Source of the DNA: Methanomassiliicoccaceae archaeon
GTDB lineage: Archaea > Thermoplasmatota > Thermoplasmata > Methanomassiliicoccales > Methanomethylophilaceae
DNA length: 9,354 nt
Direction: 5' to 3'
Assembly (NCBI GenBank): GCA_009776625.1
Contig: WRNL01000052.1
Span: forward strand, 1-9,354
Below, piece after piece: positions 5,480 through 9,354 of the stretch. A program made the translations under genes and the position numbers. The notes under the pieces are model-generated. The model was not told the origin of the DNA. It made no database searches and was given only the letters and a program-made list of their open reading frames with translations. Each line of letters opens with the position of its first letter. Position 1 is the first letter of the stretch.

Positions 5480-6512
5480 AGCCGCTGATTATCTCGTCGG
5501 CTATGTCGACGAACCGCCTCTTCTCCGTGACAAGGTACGTCTTCAGCCCCAGCCTCCTCCCGAACTCCATGTCCCTCTCCTCGCTGTCGCCGACCATGAA
5601 CGACGCGTTGGGGTTGACATTGTGCTTGACGATCGCCGCGACCCCCATGCCCGTCAGGGGCTTCCTGCAGTCGCAACCGTCGTCCGGGTGGTGCGGGCAG
5701 TAGAACACGCCCTCTATGCGGCCCCCGGCCGCCTCGACCTCCCTGACCATCTTGTCGTGGATCGCCTCCAGCTTGTCCACGTCGATCTTGCCCCTGCCCA
5801 CCCCGGACTGGTTGGTCACCACTATCACGATGTACCCTGCCTCGTTGAGCCTGGCTATCGCCTTGGGCACCCCCGGCAGGAGTTGGAACTTCGCCGGGTC
5901 GTCGCAATAGGGGACGTCCTTGGCTATGGTGTCGTCCCTGTCCACGAGGACCGCCTTCCTGCCGAACATCTCCCTCTCGACCATCCCGCATATGGCGTGG
6001 CATGCCACCAGGTACCCCTCCTGCACCCTGGGGGTCTCCCTCGTGGGTATGACGACGCCTATGTCGGCCATGTCCTTGAGCACCCCTCCCTCCCCGGTGA
6101 ACGACACCGTGGACGCGCCGATCCTCTTCGCCGCGTCCAGCGCGAGTATCACGTTCCTGGAGTTCCCGGACGTGCTGAGGCCGACGACAACGTCGCCCTT
6201 CCTGCATATGGCCTCGACCTGCCTCTGGAACACCAGGTCGTAGGAGTAGTCGTTGCCGATGGCCGTCACAGGGGCTATGTTCGACAGCGACACCCCGGCC
6301 ATCGCAGGCCTGTCGAACATGTACCTGCCGGAGAACTCGGCGGCTATGTGCTGCGCGTCGGCGGACGACCCGCCGTTGCCCATGAACACGACCTGGCCGC
6401 CGTTCCTAACCGACCTTATGATCATGTCGGCGACGGCCCTTATCTGCTGGGGGTCTATCCCCAGTATGGCCCTCGCGCTCCTTCCCAGCTCTGATTCTAT
6501 GAAGTCACTCAT
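5472..6512 (-). CDS. gmhAB: Bifunctional sedoheptulose 7-phosphate isomerase / heptose 1,7-bisphosphate phosphatase (GmhA-GmhB fusion)
   Basis: Residues 1 to about 183 are a GmhA-type SIS domain, converting sedoheptulose 7-phosphate to D-glycero-D-manno-heptose 7-phosphate. It shows GNGGSSADAQHIAAEF at 45-60 and STSGNSRN at 113-120. The probable zinc ligands His55, Glu59, Gln164 and His172 keep the spacings of E. coli His61, Glu65, Gln172 and His180. Residues about 186-346 are a GmhB-type HAD phosphatase that removes the C1 phosphate. The nucleophile and acid are Asp191 and Asp193 in VDRDDT, TNQSGVGRGK lies at 233-242, and Cys272, His274, Cys280 and Cys282 form a zinc site with a short loop. 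Lys284 and GDSEERD (308-314) complete the HAD motifs. There is almost no linker. The usual DRDG is DRDD here. The start overlaps the hddA stop by 8 nt (ATGAGTGA), with GGAG 9 nt upstream. The product would be D-glycero-D-manno-heptose 1-phosphate once HddA has acted. Confidence 0.93.
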   Translation of the reverse strand: MSDFIESELGRSARAILGIDPQQIRAVADMIIRSVRNGGQVVFMGNGGSSADAQHIAAEFSGRYMFDRPAMAGVSLSNIAPVTAIGNDYSYDLVFQRQVEAICRKGDVVVGLSTSGNSRNVILALDAAKRIGASTVSFTGEGGVLKDMADIGVVIPTRETPRVQEGYLVACHAICGMVEREMFGRKAVLVDRDDTIAKDVPYCDDPAKFQLLPGVPKAIARLNEAGYIVIVVTNQSGVGRGKIDVDKLEAIHDKMVREVEAAGGRIEGVFYCPHHPDDGCDCRKPLTGMGVAAIVKHNVNPNASFMVGDSEERDMEFGRRLGLKTYLVTEKRRFVDIADEIISGFN

Positions 6513-7518
6513 TTCTGTTTCTCCAGGATGTCACTCCCTTTGGGTCGAACATGAAGTCCGTCACCTTCACGCCGTGCCTCCGGAGCTCCTGCGCCACGTC
6601 CGCGCTCTTGTCGTACTCGCAGATGAAGTACATGAACCCGCCGCCGCCGGCCCCGGACACCTTCCCTCCGATGGCCCCATTGTCTATGGCAATGTCGTAC
6701 AGGCTATTTATCGTTTCATTGGATATCTTGTCGGAGAACTGCTTCTTGTACCCCCACGACTCGTGCAGGAGGGCGCCGGCGCCCTCTATGTCCCCGTCGC
6801 TCAGGGCATCCGCGATCTCCCTAGCGAGCCTCTTGGACTCGTCGAGCGCCCTCTCGTTCTCCCCCCTGTTGAAGGACTCTATCTGAGAGGATATTATCTC
6901 GGCGGACTCCCTCGACATCCCCGTGTAGCACAGGAGGGACCTGTACTGCAGCTCGTCCGCCACGTCCTCGTCTATGCCCAGCCTGCTCACCCTCACTCCC
7001 GCTGAGTCGATGTCCATGAGGTTGAACCCGCCGTAGGCGGCGGCGTACTGGTCCTGCTTCCCCCCCTTCAGGCCTATGTCCTCCCTCTCCAGCCTGTACG
7101 CCAGCTCCGCTGTCTCGTGGGGGCCCATCTCGGCCCCAAGCCACTTCGACACCGCGGCGATCATCGCCACCATCATGGTGGAGGAGCCGCCGAGCCCCGA
7201 GCCCGCCGGCGCGTCCGACTGGATGAGGATGTCGAACCCGCCCCTGACCTCGAAGTGGTTGGTGACGGCTTTGATGAGGTCGTTGTTGCCGTCCAGCTTC
7301 AGCGGCCCTCCGTCCAGCGGGGCCTCATATATCCCGTAGTACGACGAGCGCACCCGCATCGTGCGGTCGCTCCTCGGGGTTATGGTGCAGTATGCGTACT
7401 TGTTTATGGTCGTGTTGAGGACGCACCCCCCTCTCTGGGAGGCGTAGGGGTCCACGTCGGTGCCTCCCCCGGCGATCCCTATCCTCAGCGGGGCCCTGGC
7501 CCTGTAATAGTCGGTCAT
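6505..7518 (-). CDS. hddA: D-glycero-alpha-D-manno-heptose 7-phosphate kinase (GHMP family)
   Basis: The enzyme phosphorylates C1 of heptose 7-phosphate with ATP to give the alpha-1,7-bisphosphate, the step that commits to the GDP branch; the ADP branch uses an unrelated PfkB-type kinase. The 337 residues match the family length. PLRIGIAGGGTDVDPY at 10-25 is the sugar-binding start typical of HddA/FKP-like kinases. SDAPAGSGLGGSSTM at 101-115 is the ATP loop, GGKQDQYAAAYGG at 152-164 carries Asp156, and KVSGAGGGGFM at 286-296 is the third GHMP motif. The gene starts 1 nt after the hddC stop (TGA-C-ATG), preceded by GGTG as a modest SD. It ends inside the gmhAB start, so all three genes are translated as a block. 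Fucokinase-like and mannose-type GHMP kinases share the first motif, but the flanking gmhA, gmhB and nucleotidyltransferase make heptose the best substrate. Confidence 0.9.
   Translation of the reverse strand: MTDYYRARAPLRIGIAGGGTDVDPYASQRGGCVLNTTINKYAYCTITPRSDRTMRVRSSYYGIYEAPLDGGPLKLDGNNDLIKAVTNHFEVRGGFDILIQSDAPAGSGLGGSSTMMVAMIAAVSKWLGAEMGPHETAELAYRLEREDIGLKGGKQDQYAAAYGGFNLMDIDSAGVRVSRLGIDEDVADELQYRSLLCYTGMSRESAEIISSQIESFNRGENERALDESKRLAREIADALSDGDIEGAGALLHESWGYKKQFSDKISNETINSLYDIAIDNGAIGGKVSGAGGGGFMYFICEYDKSADVAQELRRHGVKVTDFMFDPKGVTSWRNRNE
6522..6525 (-). promoter_or_regulatory. Shine-Dalgarno sequence for the gmhAB fusion
   Basis: GGAG on the minus strand lies within the last codons of hddA, 9 nt before the ATG at 6512. 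Together with the 8-nt stop/start overlap it supports translational coupling and this start site. Confidence 0.55.
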
Positions 7519-7519
7519 G

Positions 7520-8560
7520 TCACACCGTCCCGTCCTCTACCCTTCTGCCCGCCTCGATTGTCAGCCCGTCTTCGATCACCGAGCTGATTACCTCCGCCCC
7601 TGGGCATATCCTGCAGCCGGGGCCGATGATGCTGTTCTCGATCCTCGCGGAGCTCACCTTGCACCCGCCCATCACCACCGCGTTGGTCAGCCTGCTGCCG
7701 GTCACGGAGGAGCCTTCCATGACGACTGCGGCGGACACCTCCGAGCGGGTGACGCTCGCCCCGTAGCCCAGGTAGAACGGCCTCCTGACGACGGTCGATT
7801 CCACCCTGTCCCCTCCCCAGCTCATGTGCCCGTAGAGCTTGGAGGCCATGTCCATGTTCGCGCCCAACAGGTCGGCGGGGCGGCCCACATCCCTCCACAT
7901 GCCCTTGAGGAAGAACCCTTGGATCCCTTTCTGCCCTCTCAGCAGGATCGGCAACAGATCCTTGGAGAAATCAAAGAATGAACCCTCTGGCACATTTGAA
8001 AGCGCCGTCTTGTTTATGACGTATACCCCTGCGTTCCCAAGGTCCGTGGGGGCTAGCTCCCGGCTCTCCGGCTTCTCGATGAAGCCGGTCACCCTGTCGT
8101 CCCCGTCGAGCGTGGCGATGCCGTACTGGGTCACGTCGTCCACCCTCGTGAGCGCTATGGTCGCCTCGGCGCCGCTCGCGAAGTGCGCCTGCACCTGCTC
8201 CTTCAGGGATATGTCCGCGAACACGTCGCCGTTGGCCGCGACGAACACGTCGTCGAGCCTGCTCTCCGCGTTCTTCATCGCGCCGGCGCTCCCCAGGGGG
8301 GCGTCCTCGTAGGAGTACACGATGGATACGCCCATGCCCGAGCCGTCGCCGATGGCCTCCTCGAGCTGAGACGACCTGTACCCGCACGCAAGGACCACCT
8401 CCTCTATCCCGGAGCCGGCCATCGACTCTATCAGGTACATGAGGCACGGCTTGTCCAGCACCGGGAGCACGGGCTTGGGGCGGTGGTTGGTGAGCGGCCT
8501 GAGCCTGGTGCCATGCCCCCCCACCACGATGACCGCCTGCCTTACCTCCTCCATGCGCAT
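7520..8560 (-). CDS. hddC: Sugar-1-phosphate nucleotidyltransferase with left-handed beta-helix tail, probable heptose 1-phosphate guanylyltransferase
   Basis: The N-terminal two thirds is a nucleotidyltransferase of the GlmU/RmlA/ManC type. VVGGHGTRLRPLTNHRPKP at 12-30 is the signature loop, PLGSAGAM lies at 88-95, Asp112 in NGDVF binds metal, GFIEKP is at 159-164, and WRDVGRP at 222-228 ends the core. From about 255 to 340 the chain has short hexad repeats rich in Val, Ile and Gly (for example AVVMEGSSVTG, NSIIGPGCRI), an LbH-type tail as in archaeal mannose-1-phosphate guanylyltransferase-like proteins. In this operon the expected job is heptose 1-phosphate + GTP to GDP-heptose. The base cannot be proved from sequence, and GDP-mannose or UDP/dTDP-sugar synthesis is the alternative. 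It is longer than bacterial HddC (about 230 residues) because of the tail. A second ATG at 8554 is also a possible start, with AGGG 6 nt before it. Confidence 0.82.
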   Translation of the reverse strand: MRMEEVRQAVIVVGGHGTRLRPLTNHRPKPVLPVLDKPCLMYLIESMAGSGIEEVVLACGYRSSQLEEAIGDGSGMGVSIVYSYEDAPLGSAGAMKNAESRLDDVFVAANGDVFADISLKEQVQAHFASGAEATIALTRVDDVTQYGIATLDGDDRVTGFIEKPESRELAPTDLGNAGVYVINKTALSNVPEGSFFDFSKDLLPILLRGQKGIQGFFLKGMWRDVGRPADLLGANMDMASKLYGHMSWGGDRVESTVVRRPFYLGYGASVTRSEVSAAVVMEGSSVTGSRLTNAVVMGGCKVSSARIENSIIGPGCRICPGAEVISSVIEDGLTIEAGRRVEDGTV

Positions 8561-8590
8561 CCCTTTTTACTCTGTGTAAGTCCCCTTCAT

Positions 8591-8599
8591 CTAATAAAG
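8591..8599 (-). promoter_or_regulatory. TATA-like box for the heptose operon
   Basis: CTTTATTAG on the minus strand lies in the 40-bp gap after the DUF89 stop, centred about 35 bp before the ATG at 8560 and about 41 bp before the one at 8554. Transcription would then begin near 8568, leaving an 8-14 nt leader that contains AAAAAGGG. This suggests that hddC-hddA-gmhAB can be transcribed separately from the DUF89 gene, though read-through is possible. Confidence 0.45.
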
Positions 8600-8600
8600 C

Positions 8601-9354
8601 TCACGGTGCGACCCTCGCCACATTGGACCCCGCCTCGACGCCGAACTCGGACGCGACGGGGGCGCATTTGGCCTTCAGGAGGTATGCCACGGGCACACCG
8701 AGCCGCTCCTCGCCCAGGGACTCGAAGTTCGCCATGCCCTTAGCGATTATCAGGCACGCCCCCTCCATCTCCCCCCGCAGATCGTCGCCGACCGAGCTCA
8801 TGTCCACCCCTATCGCGAACCCGCCGGTGGTCAGCATGCGGTCCAGGTGGGCGTCCAGACCTGCCCGCAAAGCATCGTCCACGGTGACATCGTTTAGTAT
8901 CGGCTCCCCCCTGACGACCCCCACGACCCTGTTACCCATGCCGCGTATGAGGTCGATCAGCGGCAGGTCGAGCAGGGACTCCCCGCAGTTGTCGAAAAGG
9001 TACACCACCGTGCCCCCTGACGCCAGGATCTCCGCCATCCTGCCGGTGTCGTCTATCGCCAGCTCCATGCCCAGCAGGGGCTCGAAAGCCCCGTCGAACT
9101 CGTCCGGGTCGTCTATCGCCAAGCCAGCGCCGAAATCCATGATGTTGCCAAGTATGGCGACCTTCACCGCCGCCCTGAGCCTGTCGCTGGAGGCGTCGAT
9201 GAACCCCCTAGCCCTGCCGTCGTACCGGGCGGCGACCTCGTCCGCCCGCACCTTCAGGCCGTGGTAGGGATCCCTGACCCCCAGGGCATCGTATGACGCC
9301 CTGTGGACACGGGTCGCCATCCTCGCCGAGTTGGGCTCCTCCCGAGCCGCCTCG
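8601..9354 (-). CDS. DUF89 metal-dependent phosphatase (damage-control / sugar-phosphate phosphatase family), N-terminus missing
   Basis: The frame is open from the stop at 8601 to the window edge. A Met at 9320 is internal: 11 more codons are in frame before the edge, and the family normally has about 40-50 further N-terminal residues, so the gene is cut. Counting from that Met, DUF89 hallmarks are GVRDPYHGLK at 14-23, AILGNIMDFG at 55-64 (Asn59, Asp62), LFDNCGESLLD at 108-118 (Asp110, Asn111), ILNDVTVDDA at 141-150 (Asp144) and AKGMANFES in the C-terminal part, where most members have KGQGNFE. These proteins use a divalent metal to hydrolyse phosphate esters, including harmful sugar phosphates. 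The gene precedes the heptose operon by 40 bp on the same strand. A role in removing stray sugar phosphates would fit but is inferred; it may be an unrelated housekeeping gene. Confidence 0.87.
   Translation of the reverse strand, partial: EAAREEPNSARMATRVHRASYDALGVRDPYHGLKVRADEVAARYDGRARGFIDASSDRLRAAVKVAILGNIMDFGAGLAIDDPDEFDGAFEPLLGMELAIDDTGRMAEILASGGTVVYLFDNCGESLLDLPLIDLIRGMGNRVVGVVRGEPILNDVTVDDALRAGLDAHLDRMLTTGGFAIGVDMSSVGDDLRGEMEGACLIIAKGMANFESLGEERLGVPVAYLLKAKCAPVASEFGVEAGSNVARVAP

Noticed and set aside
5622..6494. A 290-codon open frame on the plus strand opposite gmhAB
   Set aside because: It is an antisense shadow with His/Pro/Val/Arg-rich composition. The real gene on the minus strand keeps every catalytic and zinc residue.
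5472..8560. Reading the heptose genes as a Gram-negative LPS core locus
   Set aside because: The kinase is GHMP-type rather than PfkB-type HldE, there is no WaaC/WaaF-like transferase or epimerase HldD, and the surrounding promoters and neighbours are archaeal in character.
1..9354. CRISPR array, tRNA or rRNA gene, insertion sequence or attachment site
   Set aside because: No regularly spaced direct repeats, no cloverleaf-like or conserved rRNA segment, and no transposase or integrase motif were seen. Nearly all of the window is filled by the listed genes.

Overview
The window looks archaeal, most likely a high-GC euryarchaeon of the Thermoplasmata / Methanomassiliicoccales type. That placement is inferred from style, because there is no rRNA to prove it. 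The evidence is: arginine is written mostly as AGG and isoleucine often as ATA; several transcription units have a TATA-like box about 27 bp before an ATG with little or no leader; genes inside operons instead carry Shine-Dalgarno (SD) sequences; and a DUF89 protein, a DPM1-type glycosyltransferase, a free-standing GtrA protein and a short IlvH-like protein are all present. Coding density is very high, and no RNA gene, mobile element or CRISPR array was seen.

Left part (1-3348), surface glycosylation. A leftward pair comprises a multi-spanning GT-C (GT87-like) glycosyltransferase and, with a 4-nt overlap, the start of a membrane-anchored exported protein cut by the window edge. A 122-bp divergent spacer with a perfect 15-bp palindrome separates this pair from a rightward GT4 glycosyltransferase. 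The GT4 gene is followed by a GtrA-family four-helix membrane protein that has its own TATA box.

Middle (3367-4675), branched-chain amino acids. A leftward ilvH-like ACT gene and ilvE form a two-gene operon. It converges on gtrA at a hairpin that looks like a terminator. A 69-bp spacer with one central TATATA box separates this operon from a rightward DPM1-like GT2 glycosyltransferase, which probably makes a polyprenyl-phosphate sugar.

Right part (5472-9354), heptose activation. Three tightly coupled leftward genes, hddC, hddA and a gmhA-gmhB fusion, together encode all four enzymatic activities that turn sedoheptulose 7-phosphate into a nucleotide-activated D-glycero-alpha-D-manno-heptose. 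Behind them sits a DUF89 metal-dependent phosphatase gene that runs off the window.

Read together, the window couples synthesis of an unusual activated sugar (the heptose operon) with machinery that could load sugars on a lipid carrier (GT2), move them across the membrane (GtrA) and transfer them outside (GT-C, with the cytosolic GT4 building intermediates). The presence of the full heptose route in an archaeal-style genome, with a GmhA-GmhB fusion, is the most notable content. That the heptose is what these transferases use is inference from proximity only.
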